DNA from: Candidatus Kuenenia stuttgartensis
GTDB lineage: Bacteria > Planctomycetota > Planctomycetia > Isosphaerales > Isosphaeraceae
Assembly: GCA_945865635.1 (NCBI GenBank)
Contig: CAMBEP010000047.1
Location: 1 to 38,879, forward strand
Direction of reading: 5' to 3'
DNA: 38,879 nt
The translations under genes were made by a program, and so were the position numbers. The notes beneath the pieces were generated by a model. The model searched no databases. It was not told the origin of the DNA and was given only the letters and a program-made list of their open reading frames with translations. Shown piece after piece: positions 26,389 through 35,447 of the stretch; the first letter of the stretch is position 1, and each line of letters opens with the position of its first letter.

Positions 26389-28317
26389 ATGGCAACACCA
26401 CACCAATCTCTGATCCTCGGCACGGCCGGGCATATCGATCATGGGAAAACCTCTCTGGTCAAAGCCCTGACAGGCATCGATACGGACCAACTGCCTGCCG
26501 AAAAACAGCGCGGAATCACCATCGATCTCGGCTTTGCCCAACTCCAGTGCCCAATTCAACAGACTAGAATTTCGATCGTCGATGTCCCTGGCCATGAACG
26601 TTTCATTCGCAACATGCTCGCCGGCGCCACAGGCTTTGATATGGCCCTGCTCGTGATTGCTGCTGACGACGGGGTCATGCCGCAAACCCTCGAACATCTT
26701 GAAATACTCTCCCTACTGGGCCTCAAAGTCGGGCTCATCGCCCTTACCAAGTGCGACCTCGTACCAACCGACTGGCAAGAAATGGTCATCGCCGATATCC
26801 GCCAGCGAATCGCCCAAACCTTTCTTGCCAACGCCCCAATCATCAAAGTTTCCAACTCCAAAGGCGATGGTGTCGATCAAATCAGGAATCACATCTTTCA
26901 AATCGCCAACGGCTTTCATCGCCAATATCGCCAATATCCGTTCCGCTTATCTGTCGACAGAGTCTTTCACAGGCCTGGCCATGGCGTGATTGCAACTGGC
27001 TCAGTCAACTCAGGATCCATCACCACTGGCACTCAGGTGCTGATCTGGCCGAGTGGCGAACCGGCCAGAATTCGGTCCATGCAGTCTCACGGCGAGATCA
27101 TCGAATCAGCCCAGACTGGAATGAGGCTCGCCATCAATCTGGCTGGAGTCAGGCTTGATGACTTAAAACGAGGCGCAGAACTGGCATCAACCAGCTTCCT
27201 GGCACCAAGCCAATGGCTCGGTATCCGTTTGAAAACTCTTGACAATGCCCTCCATCCCATCAAAAACAGGGCCAACTACAGACTCCACACGGGCACGTGT
27301 GAAGTCTCTGCAACAATCGTATTGGCAAATGGCTCGGAAATCCCTCCCGGCAATTCAGGTCTCGCGTTGATAAGAACCCGCGAACCGATCACAGCGATTC
27401 ATGGACAACCCTTTGTATTGCGAACTGAAAGCCCACCGGCAACAATTGCAGGCGGCCGAATTCTGGCTCCCAATGCACGGCTTATTCGGCGCAAAGAGCA
27501 AAACGCCTGGTTACAACTCGATCAACTGGACTCCCCGTCCTGCCCTACCCGATTGGCCGCTTGGATGAGCCTAAGCCGTCAACATGCTCCTGACGCAAAT
27601 ACGGCGGCCCGTGAAATCGGGATGACTCCAGGTGAATCCCAGTCCGCCTTGGAAACACTTCGCTCATCAGGCCAAATCATCGAGCTTTGCGGAAACCAAC
27701 AAGGGCGTCGGTGGGAGGTTTCAGCAGGTCATTTTGAAGCACTCCTCGACCGAATTACACGCAGATTGAGCCGGTTCCACCAAGATTCACCCAGGCTGAC
27801 CGGCATTCCTGCCACAAATCTGGCGGGCCGATTTCCCGATCAATCCCCCGAACTAATCATGGCACTGATCCAGCATCCACTTGCAAAAAAACGGATCATC
27901 CTTTCCGGCACAATGGTTTCCATGGCAGGATTCAACCCGCAACTGACCCAAACAGAGCGAAAACTTCGCCAGATATTGCTCGAAGGGCTTATCAAAGGTC
28001 AGGCCACTCCGCATCTGCTCGATGAATGGTCAAAAACCACCGGAACCAAGCCAGCATTACTCATAGACATTTTCCAGATACTGATCTCAGAAGGGCTTGT
28101 CAAAGAGTTCGGGCATGGCCTATTTGTCACAACCCAGGTTGCCACACAAACCATCGAACGTGTCCAGGCCTGGTTCAGCAATCATGAGTCTTTGACTGTC
28201 GCCGAACTTCGGGACCTGCTCGAAGTCTCTCGCAAATATGCGGTCCCGATTGCCGAATGGCTCGACCTGATGAAAATCACGCGCCGGGATGGCGATCTGA
28301 GGTATCCTGTCTCATAA
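26389..28317 (+). CDS. selB: Selenocysteine-specific translation elongation factor SelB
   Basis: This 642-residue GTPase delivers selenocysteyl-tRNA to ribosomes at UGA codons followed by a SECIS hairpin. The G-domain motifs are present: GTAGHIDHGKTSLVKAL (P-loop, residues 9-25), the RGITIDLGFA switch-I stretch, DVPGHERFIRNMLAG, and TKCD for guanine specificity. The EF-Tu-like beta-barrel domains follow, then four small winged-helix-like repeats from about residue 375 to the end, as in other SelB proteins; the last includes VAELRDLLEVSRKYAVPIAEWLD, the typical SelB RNA-binding end. The ATG at 26389 gives the family N-terminus and has AGG about 11 bases upstream. selA follows after 47 bases, so the two form a selBA operon. 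Confidence 0.96.
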   Translation: MATPHQSLILGTAGHIDHGKTSLVKALTGIDTDQLPAEKQRGITIDLGFAQLQCPIQQTRISIVDVPGHERFIRNMLAGATGFDMALLVIAADDGVMPQTLEHLEILSLLGLKVGLIALTKCDLVPTDWQEMVIADIRQRIAQTFLANAPIIKVSNSKGDGVDQIRNHIFQIANGFHRQYRQYPFRLSVDRVFHRPGHGVIATGSVNSGSITTGTQVLIWPSGEPARIRSMQSHGEIIESAQTGMRLAINLAGVRLDDLKRGAELASTSFLAPSQWLGIRLKTLDNALHPIKNRANYRLHTGTCEVSATIVLANGSEIPPGNSGLALIRTREPITAIHGQPFVLRTESPPATIAGGRILAPNARLIRRKEQNAWLQLDQLDSPSCPTRLAAWMSLSRQHAPDANTAAREIGMTPGESQSALETLRSSGQIIELCGNQQGRRWEVSAGHFEALLDRITRRLSRFHQDSPRLTGIPATNLAGRFPDQSPELIMALIQHPLAKKRIILSGTMVSMAGFNPQLTQTERKLRQILLEGLIKGQATPHLLDEWSKTTGTKPALLIDIFQILISEGLVKEFGHGLFVTTQVATQTIERVQAWFSNHESLTVAELRDLLEVSRKYAVPIAEWLDLMKITRRDGDLRYPVS

Positions 28318-28364
28318 CCCAATTGTGTACAAAAACACCTCGCAGCCAAGGAATTCTTGACGAA

Positions 28365-29777
28365 ATGCAACCTGAGCCATCACATGAGGCCTCGGCCCTG
28401 CTGCGCCAGATCAAGCCTGTGAACCAGTGGCTTGAAATGCCTTATTTGCAGAGCCTTATCGAAACTCATGGGAGAATTCGCGTCTCTGCGCTCTTGCGTA
28501 AAACACTCCATCAGCAACGTGAATCCATCCTCCAGGGCGGCACGCTTTGGGCCCCCCAATTCACCCTCCAAAAGCTTCGGGCGAATTTGATGGCCCTGAA
28601 CCAATCAGGGCTGCGAAGAGTGATCAATGGGACGGGAATTCTGATCCACACAGGTCTGGGGCGATCGCCCCTGAGCCAGAACGCCATTGCGGCTGTGGCT
28701 GAGACGGCCTCTGGTTATTGCAACCTTGAAATCGACCTCGAATCAGGCTTTAGGGGCCGACGTGCAGATCTGATTCGTGAGACCATTCAAGCCATCACCG
28801 GCGCACCCGCTGCAACGCTTGTCAACAACAATGCCGCCGCAACCATTCTGGCCCTGCGGGCTCTGGCCCATGGCAAGCAAGTGCTTGTTTCACGCGGCCA
28901 GTTGGTCGAGATCGGGGGCGGTTTCCGATTGCCGGAAATCATGGCCGTCTCAGGCTCCATTCTGCGTGAGGTGGGAACCACAAACAAAACCCGCTTGAGC
29001 GACTACGAAAATGCGATCACCCCCGACACGGCTGCGATCATGAGAATCCACACCAGCAATTACACCATTGTTGGTTTCACCGAAGAACCAGATCCAAAAG
29101 AACTCGCGGCTTTAGCCCATTCTCGGGGCATCAGGTTTATTGACGATATTGGCTCAGGCGCATTGACCGCAGATGCCGTTCCAGCAGCACGATCCGACCC
29201 AAATGTGACGGATGCACTTGCCTCAGGTGCCGATATCGTTCTCTTCTCGGGCGACAAACTGCTCGGCGGCCCGCAATGCGGAATTCTTGTGGGCAATGCA
29301 CATTCCATTGCCTTGGTTGAGAAAGACCCGCTCATGCGTGCATTTCGAGTCGACAAAATGACCATCGCTGCACTTGCGGCCACGCTCGAAAGCTGGACCG
29401 ACCCAGAAATCCGAAATCGCGACATTCCGCTCTGGCAACGCATGAGCGAACCACTCGAATCCGTAAAATTTCGAGCCGACCAACTTGCCGATTCCTTGCA
29501 AAAACTTGGCTGGAATTGCTGGCCTGAACCATCTCAAGCCTTCGCAGGAGGCGGATCGCTTCCATCTGAACAGATTCCAAGTTGGGCGGTGGTTGTGGCA
29601 GCTCCCTACCTGTCGGATATCAAAACCGAAGAGCAACTTGGCCAACGCCTTAGATCAGGCTCGCCAGCAATCCTGGGCAGAGTCCATAAATCCATGATGT
29701 GGCTCGACCTGCGCACGATCCCACCGGAGGATCAATCCGTGGTCATCGAATGCTTCAGCACGATTGGGGCAAACTGA
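28365..29777 (+). CDS. selA: L-seryl-tRNA(Sec) selenium transferase SelA
   Basis: SelA converts Ser-tRNA(Sec) to Sec-tRNA(Sec) with selenophosphate, using PLP. The protein has about 470 residues, the usual SelA length. Visible features are INGTGILIHTGLGRSPLS near the start of the catalytic domain, NNNAAATILALRAL, RGQLVEIGGGFRLPEI, the HTSNYTIVGF segment, and the PLP-binding Lys in SGDKLLGGPQCG near residue 290. The frame is open to an ATG at 28257 inside selB, but that would overlap by 61 bases and add a non-SelA extension; the ATG at 28365 with an upstream AAGGA fits the family. It ends 36 bases before the convergent apgM-like gene. The tRNA gene selC, selD and a selenoprotein are not in the window. 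Confidence 0.95.
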   Translation: MQPEPSHEASALLRQIKPVNQWLEMPYLQSLIETHGRIRVSALLRKTLHQQRESILQGGTLWAPQFTLQKLRANLMALNQSGLRRVINGTGILIHTGLGRSPLSQNAIAAVAETASGYCNLEIDLESGFRGRRADLIRETIQAITGAPAATLVNNNAAATILALRALAHGKQVLVSRGQLVEIGGGFRLPEIMAVSGSILREVGTTNKTRLSDYENAITPDTAAIMRIHTSNYTIVGFTEEPDPKELAALAHSRGIRFIDDIGSGALTADAVPAARSDPNVTDALASGADIVLFSGDKLLGGPQCGILVGNAHSIALVEKDPLMRAFRVDKMTIAALAATLESWTDPEIRNRDIPLWQRMSEPLESVKFRADQLADSLQKLGWNCWPEPSQAFAGGGSLPSEQIPSWAVVVAAPYLSDIKTEEQLGQRLRSGSPAILGRVHKSMMWLDLRTIPPEDQSVVIECFSTIGAN

Positions 29778-29813
29778 CGGGAAGGGATCAGGCGACATAG
29801 GCCCTTGACCCAT

Positions 29814-31022
29814 TTAACGAGCCAGGAATCGCTCCATCAGCCTAAAACCGGGATCGAGCATTTCCACGCCCGCTTCGCGTGCAATTCGCTCGTTATAAGC
29901 CAGTCCTGATGCCGCCAGGCCGGTGCCACACATAGCCCAGGGTACGGGTGCACGGTCGTGGGCCTTGGTGCGGATCAAGGTGGAATGATCCGGAGTGACC
30001 AAGGCACGCCAGGCCGGTCGCTTTGAGACCGCCTCCAGCAAAGGCCCGACAATGAGCTCGTCGATCTTCTCCAGGGCTTCCACCTTGGCTTCCGGGCGGC
30101 CCTCGTGGCTGGCTTCGTCGGGCGCTTCTATATGCACACAAACAAAGTCGTAGTCATCGATTGCGTTGATACCATATCGGCCTTTGGCGGCATAATCCGT
30201 GTCCAGATAGCCGGTCGCTCCCGGTACATCAATTCTGGCCCAGCCGGCCAGTTGCGCCACGCCTCGAACCAGATCCACGGCCGCAATCATCGCGCCCTCA
30301 ATTCCATGGATCTCCTTAAATGGCTTCAGGCTGGGCCTTCGACCCTGCCCCCAGAGCCAGATCGAATTCGACGGATGATGCGCCTTGCGACCCAATGAAA
30401 CAGGATGCTCAGCGACAATTTGCGAGCCTTTCGCAATCAATTCACGAAGCAGTTCGGAACCAAGCCCTTTGGGCAGGTGGTCGGCGGATTCCTGATCCGG
30501 CACATCGTGAGGCGGGGTGGTCAGGGTGGTCTCGTCAAATGGGTTTTCGCCTGGCTCGCCTCGATAAATCATTAAATTGCGATAGCTAACACCTGGATGA
30601 AACTCCAATTTGGCTGTGCCAAGTGCCGCCTGCAGGGCTGCCATCAGAGGGCGCCCCTCTTCGCTGGTAATGTGGCCGGCGGTAAAGTCGGTCATTCGAC
30701 CATCGAGAATCGTGTTGATATTGCAACGGATGGCCCAGTCGTCAGGGCCCAGAGGAATCCCGATTGCTGCGGCTTCAAGCGGCGCACGACCAGTGTAATA
30801 AAGCTCGGGATCATATCCCAAGAGGCTTAGAGTCGCCACATCCGATGCTGGATTGAAACGATTCGGCACATTTTTCGCCAAACCCAACTGCCCTTCCCGA
30901 GCAATTCTGTCCATGTTGGGAGTGCGTGCCGCTTCCAGCGGAGAAAGCCCGCCAAGGGCTGGATGAGGTTCGTCTGAGGCTCCATCCGGAATCACCATGA
31001 CATATTTCATCTTGTTTTCCAT
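29814..31022 (-). CDS. iPGM-like phosphotransferase, predicted alternative homoserine kinase
   Basis: This protein of about 402 residues is a cofactor-independent phosphoglycerate mutase (ApgM, metal-dependent alkaline-phosphatase-superfamily) homologue. The N-terminal VIPDGASDEPHPALGG and RTPNMDRIAREG, the EAPDEASHEG metal ligands, and TPDHSTLIRTKAHDRAPVPW near the C-terminus match the family. It lies directly after homoserine dehydrogenase; family TIGR02535 groups such proteins beside threonine genes in genomes that lack ThrB and proposes that they are homoserine kinases. That role fits here better than glycolysis, but is an inference. The frame extends to a TTG at 31043 whose TTGA overlaps the hom stop by four bases; ATG codons at 31022 and 31010 are alternatives, the last giving the family start MKYVMVIPDG. 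Confidence 0.9.
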   Translation of the reverse strand: MENKMKYVMVIPDGASDEPHPALGGLSPLEAARTPNMDRIAREGQLGLAKNVPNRFNPASDVATLSLLGYDPELYYTGRAPLEAAAIGIPLGPDDWAIRCNINTILDGRMTDFTAGHITSEEGRPLMAALQAALGTAKLEFHPGVSYRNLMIYRGEPGENPFDETTLTTPPHDVPDQESADHLPKGLGSELLRELIAKGSQIVAEHPVSLGRKAHHPSNSIWLWGQGRRPSLKPFKEIHGIEGAMIAAVDLVRGVAQLAGWARIDVPGATGYLDTDYAAKGRYGINAIDDYDFVCVHIEAPDEASHEGRPEAKVEALEKIDELIVGPLLEAVSKRPAWRALVTPDHSTLIRTKAHDRAPVPWAMCGTGLAASGLAYNERIAREAGVEMLDPGFRLMERFLAR

Positions 31023-31039
31023 CGCTCGTGTCTCTCGGC

Positions 31040-32377
31040 TCAATTAGGCTGACCGGCTCTTGCATCAACTTCGAGCAAGATCGGTTCGCCATTCAGTTCA
31101 CATGTCTTCTGAATATGTTCCAGGGCCCTTCGCATTGCCCCTTTGGTCGCCAGATGCGTCATAATGATCAGCGAAACGTAGACAACTTCTGAACTTGCCA
31201 ATGTTTCTGGCTCGTGCTGAATCACACTGGCAATCGATATTCCGTTATCTCCAAGAATTCGTGCCAGGTGGGCCAGTTGCCCGGGCCGGTCAGGAATCTG
31301 GAATCGCAAATAGGCTCTGGTTCGATGTTCATCGATATTAATCAAACGGGGGGCACCGGCAAATGGCTTCCAAAGTTCGGCAGCGGCCCGAATTCTCGAC
31401 CGGGGCTCGATCAAAATCCCAATCAGGTCTGAAACCATGGCCGATGCCGTGGGCATCATGCCCGCGCCTCGGCCTGCAAACAAGGTGTCGCCAACGGCGC
31501 TGCCTTCAACTCGCACGGCATTGTAGGAATCCGAAATTTCCGCAAGCTGCGACCCCTTCGGCACAAGGGTTGGCGAAACCCTCAGTTCAAGACCATCCGG
31601 ACGCCAGCGGGCCTTGGCCAAAAGCTTGATGACATAACCCAGTTCGCCTGCAAATCGAATGTCAGCGGCTTCCAGGCGATCAATTCCGCGTCGAGAAACC
31701 TGTTCCGTAGAAACCGTCTGGCCGAAAGCAATCTGAACCAGAACCGCAAGTTTATGGGCCGTATCCGTGCCGTCAACGTCCATGGTCGGGTCGGCTTCGG
31801 CATACCCCAGACTCTGGGCCTCTTTAAGAACATCGCCATAAGCTTTGCCATCGCGGGTCATGGCTGTCAGAATAAAGTTGCAGGTCCCATTTAAAATGGC
31901 CGAAATCGAGAGAATGCGATTCGCTGCAAGCCCCACATTCAAGGCCTGAATGATCGGGATTCCGCCCGCGACTGCCGCCTCAAAACAGACGGCCCGCTCT
32001 GCAAGCCTTGCCGCCTCAAAAATTTCCGTACCATGATCGGCCAGCAAGGCCTTATTGGCCGTAACAACGTGCTTGCCAAGTCGTAATGCTTTTAGTATCA
32101 GGGACTTTGCGGGCTCAATTCCGCCCATCGCCTCAAACACGACATCCACCAAGGGATTGGTCAGGACTTCCATCGGGTCTGTCGTCAGTGCAACACCATC
32201 CGGTAGATAATCGCGTTTTTTATCGAGGTCGCGAACCGCCGCGGCCACAACCTTGATCGGTTGCCCAACACGTTGCTCAAGCAATTCAGCCGAATCGGCC
32301 AGAATTCGCACAACGCCTTGACCAACTGTCCCAACCCCTAGTATGCCAACACCTATTGCGGAACTCACAGTGGTCAC
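31040..32377 (-). CDS. hom: Homoserine dehydrogenase with C-terminal ACT domain
   Basis: This 445-residue enzyme reduces aspartate semialdehyde to homoserine, the branch point to threonine and methionine. It has the Rossmann motif GILGVGTVGQG near residues 9-19, the family signature with NGTCNFIL and EADPTMDVDGTD in the catalytic domain, and a regulatory ACT domain from about 350 (DRPGQLAHLARILGDNGIS). The ACT domain suggests feedback by threonine. The start is a GTG at 32377; a second GTG at 32368 has GGTGA nine bases upstream and may be the true start. It is followed without gap by the iPGM-like gene, so the pair looks like a homoserine and phosphohomoserine operon. No aspartate kinase or threonine synthase is next to it. 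Confidence 0.95.
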   Translation of the reverse strand: MTTVSSAIGVGILGVGTVGQGVVRILADSAELLEQRVGQPIKVVAAAVRDLDKKRDYLPDGVALTTDPMEVLTNPLVDVVFEAMGGIEPAKSLILKALRLGKHVVTANKALLADHGTEIFEAARLAERAVCFEAAVAGGIPIIQALNVGLAANRILSISAILNGTCNFILTAMTRDGKAYGDVLKEAQSLGYAEADPTMDVDGTDTAHKLAVLVQIAFGQTVSTEQVSRRGIDRLEAADIRFAGELGYVIKLLAKARWRPDGLELRVSPTLVPKGSQLAEISDSYNAVRVEGSAVGDTLFAGRGAGMMPTASAMVSDLIGILIEPRSRIRAAAELWKPFAGAPRLINIDEHRTRAYLRFQIPDRPGQLAHLARILGDNGISIASVIQHEPETLASSEVVYVSLIIMTHLATKGAMRRALEHIQKTCELNGEPILLEVDARAGQPN

Positions 32378-32470
32378 TCACCGTTTTACAAAAGAGATTC
32401 TGATCAACACCGAAACAAGCGGAATGGAATCGCCCATACCCGCTTTTTCAATTGTTCGCCATTAGACCCA

Positions 32471-35095
32471 TTATGACACGATTTGCAAGGTGCCGCGCGT
32501 CAATCCATACTGATTTGTTGCTTTTACTCGCTTCCAAAGCGATTTCGCATCCATCTGCCCTGCCAGGGCGGATTGATAATTCATCACCACATCACGAACC
32601 GTCTCCGGCGATTCATCCACGAATTCCAGACGCATCGCTGCCAATCCCGTCTCAAGAAGCTTCGGAATGTATTCCGCAGCCGACTGCGCCGTCGCATTAA
32701 AGAGCGTATTACGACACCCAACATCCGCCATCAGCCGATGTCTGGCTCCTACCCGGTCCTCAAGCTCGACCTTGTGAAAATCGCACGGACGACCACAATT
32801 CGACTTGTCCGTCCCCGGTGAAATCGTCATACAAAACACACAATGCTCCATATGAAACATCGCAACCCTTTGATGAACAACAACTTCAATCCATTGCGGC
32901 GGAACCGAGCCGAGTAGCCCAAAAAGCTGCGTAATATTAAGGTCGAACCCCGCTGTCAACCGTTTTGCGCCCGCTTTTCTAAAGTGATCTGCAGACGAAG
33001 CATTCGTCATGTTGAGAGAAAAATCGGCAACCCAACTCATTCCCGATTTCCGACAATACTCCACACCTCCAGCATTCCTCACAAGCATTCCGGCAGGCCC
33101 ACATTTTTCCAGAAATTTGAAGAGATTGTATTCGCCCGGCTTCTCGATCCTTGGCGAAGCCAGCCAAAGATCAAGCCCCTGAGCTCTTGCCAGAACACAC
33201 GCTTCCTTATATTCGGCAATATCCTGGAAGTCCGCGTAAACCGTTGAAACCCCCAGGCTTGACATGGCTCGCAACTGACCCATGTCCCGAACCAGACAAA
33301 TCAGCTCTGTTGCAATTCGCTGGGCGGACTTACGCTCCTTGCTCATCTGACTGTTTAACACCGAAAGCGGCATCATCGAGGTCTCGCAAGACTCGCCAAG
33401 CATCATCGCCTCAGGCACAAGCCGCTCAATCAGTTCGCGCCGCATCTGGTTCAAAAGGCTGGCTGGCAAAAGCGTCTGCCCATCCGTTTCAAGCTCCAGT
33501 TCGGCCAACTCGAAAGTCGTATCGCCCAACTTGCCCAGATGCTCTTTCGCCCACGCCACATCCGCTGGCCGACGTTCCGCCACCTTCAATAATTCCGTGG
33601 ACTGAACCTGCGATTTCATCCCAAGCCGAGTTGTCGCTTCAATCTCCAAGACTCTACCAGCAAGGGCTTTCACACGCATAAACAAAGGCTGCCTGCGCTG
33701 CGGGCCGCGACTGAAGGTTTCCCTCAACTGCTGATCCAGAACCTGATCGTTTGTCTGCCATAACGATTGACCTTGATGAACCTTACTGAAATCAACAGAG
33801 TCTCTCATGAACCAGATTTGAACACGGCCGGCAAAGCTCGGGTTGTGGGCGTCCGTCAGCTTATGCTGAAGACCACTCCGATCAGGGCCGTAGGTGTTGG
33901 ACCGAACGGCCTCATCACACGGACGAATTGCATAAATCCTTCCACCTACTGCTCTTGACGTTCCCTGATTATTGTCTTCCACGTCAATCATCACGCCATC
34001 GCCCGCTTTCAGGTCGGCATGCAGACGCACCACAATCGACCGTTCGCGAACTTCTTCTACAAAACCAACATGAGGGCCTCGCTTGTTGGAGAAGTCGCCC
34101 CTGATCAAAAGTTTATGATTGTTTCCGTCTAAAAAACCATGCCCAAGCCCACGTGAAAACGCCAACTCCAGCCGCCGCCTGTCAAGTCTCGTCCAATTCG
34201 GGTCGATGCCGAGGAAATAGGCGTCAATGGCTCGCCTGTAATGGCTTGTCACATTGGCCACATATTCCGCAGACTTCAACCTGCCTTCAATCTTGAAGCT
34301 GATCACACCTGCCTCGATCAGGTCAGGTATCAGGTCATAAGCGGCAAGATCCTGGGGGCTCAGAAGATAATCCACATTACCAAGGTCCACCGACTGGCCA
34401 TCACTCAAAAGCTCATAAGGCATTCGGCAAGCTTGGGCACATTCTCCACGGTTTGCGGATCGTCCCCCAAGGGCTTCACTGGTCAGACATTGGCCTGAAT
34501 AGGCCACACACAGGGCTCCATGAATGAATGTCTCCAGAGGCATCTCTGGCTCTTCAGCGTGAATTTTCTGGATCTCGTCGACAGAAAGCTCACGGGCGAG
34601 GATCACGCGATCACACCCCAAAGCCTTTGCAGCACGTACTCCAGAGGCACTTGTGACCGTCATTTGTGTAGAGGCATGAACCGCCAGGCCCGGAGCAATT
34701 TCACGAGCCAGCCTGGCCAGCCCGACATCTTGGACAATCAAGGCATCCACACCGCACCGGGCGGCATGCTCGACGAGCGAAGACGCGTCGTCGAGCTCCG
34801 ATGGGAAAATCAAGGTGTTAAGCGTCAGATACCCAAGCACGCCCTGCTGATGCAAAACCTTCATGATCTCAGGAAGCGACTCACGCGGGAAATTTGCGGC
34901 CCGAGCCCGTGCATTATGTGCATCAAGGCCAAAATAGACAGCATCTGCCCCATTTTCAATGGCAGCATGAAGTGCATCCCAATGCCCGGCGGGAGCCAAC
35001 AGCTCCACTTGCCGACGCTTAGACTCCAAGACCGATTGGGAGATCATCAATGGACCGGTGTTCTGCTCTGCATCTTTAGTTCTCATACTTGACAT
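32471..35095 (-). CDS. Large U32-family protein with two cysteine-cluster modules
   Basis: This protein has up to 874 residues. The N-terminal U32 module (about 30-330) contains LLAPAGHWDALHAAIENGAD and the U32 signature ETFIHGALCVAYSGQC, with four Cys in that region, then NRGECAQACR and ISFKIEGRLK. A middle part matches the DUF3656-type region. A second U32-like half near the C-terminus has another Cys set: HCVFC followed by NCGRPCDFHK. U32 members such as RlhA, TrhP and UbiU/UbiV are Fe-S proteins used in RNA or ubiquinone hydroxylation, so the Cys sets may hold [4Fe-4S] clusters; despite the family name, protease activity is not implied. RlhA-like rRNA hydroxylation is the likeliest function, not proven. 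Starts at 35095, 35086 or 35047 are possible; none has a clear ribosome-binding site. Confidence 0.9.
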   Translation of the reverse strand: MSSMRTKDAEQNTGPLMISQSVLESKRRQVELLAPAGHWDALHAAIENGADAVYFGLDAHNARARAANFPRESLPEIMKVLHQQGVLGYLTLNTLIFPSELDDASSLVEHAARCGVDALIVQDVGLARLAREIAPGLAVHASTQMTVTSASGVRAAKALGCDRVILARELSVDEIQKIHAEEPEMPLETFIHGALCVAYSGQCLTSEALGGRSANRGECAQACRMPYELLSDGQSVDLGNVDYLLSPQDLAAYDLIPDLIEAGVISFKIEGRLKSAEYVANVTSHYRRAIDAYFLGIDPNWTRLDRRRLELAFSRGLGHGFLDGNNHKLLIRGDFSNKRGPHVGFVEEVRERSIVVRLHADLKAGDGVMIDVEDNNQGTSRAVGGRIYAIRPCDEAVRSNTYGPDRSGLQHKLTDAHNPSFAGRVQIWFMRDSVDFSKVHQGQSLWQTNDQVLDQQLRETFSRGPQRRQPLFMRVKALAGRVLEIEATTRLGMKSQVQSTELLKVAERRPADVAWAKEHLGKLGDTTFELAELELETDGQTLLPASLLNQMRRELIERLVPEAMMLGESCETSMMPLSVLNSQMSKERKSAQRIATELICLVRDMGQLRAMSSLGVSTVYADFQDIAEYKEACVLARAQGLDLWLASPRIEKPGEYNLFKFLEKCGPAGMLVRNAGGVEYCRKSGMSWVADFSLNMTNASSADHFRKAGAKRLTAGFDLNITQLFGLLGSVPPQWIEVVVHQRVAMFHMEHCVFCMTISPGTDKSNCGRPCDFHKVELEDRVGARHRLMADVGCRNTLFNATAQSAAEYIPKLLETGLAAMRLEFVDESPETVRDVVMNYQSALAGQMDAKSLWKRVKATNQYGLTRGTLQIVS

Positions 35096-35277
35096 TATGC
35101 ACGAAAACAGACGAGTTCGACAACTTGAAAGTTATGCGGATAATACTCGCTTTGCTTCCAACCTTTCTTATTTAGCGGGTAAAAGTCAACCTAAGTATCC
35201 AATTTGGAAATCATCTCGTGTAAATCACTTAACCTATTATTTAGCAAGTCTTTTTTCAACTTATCAAACATTTCCGG

Positions 35278-35306
35278 TTGCCAAAGTTGAAAAAACTGGC
35301 TATACT
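35278..35306 (+). promoter_or_regulatory. Sigma-70-type promoter of the HlyD-like gene
   Basis: A TTGCCA -35 element (35278-35283) and TATACT -10 element (35301-35306) are separated by exactly 17 bases, an optimal spacing. The promoter lies about 142 bases upstream of the HlyD start codon in a 352-bp AT-rich gap without a gene. Transcription would start near 35313 and give a leader of about 135 bases. Confidence 0.65.
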
Positions 35307-35447
35307 ATTTTTTAGTGACCTGCCGGGCCGGGATTCGTCCTTCCTCAAAACGGCCCTTGTTCGTTCGACTGTCAAGCCAGTCGGTGGACTTCCTCGAACT
35401 TCGAGCCATGACGCACAGGTCATCGCGCCTTGAAGGAGATTCCAGCA

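Noticed and set aside
26924..26945. Tandem GCCAATATC repeat
   Set aside because: Two short copies within selB coding sequence, explained by the codons of a Tyr/Gln stretch.
29778..29813. Bidirectional terminator between selA and the iPGM-like gene
   Set aside because: Only a five-base-pair stem (AAGGG/CCCTT) with a long loop and no T-run.
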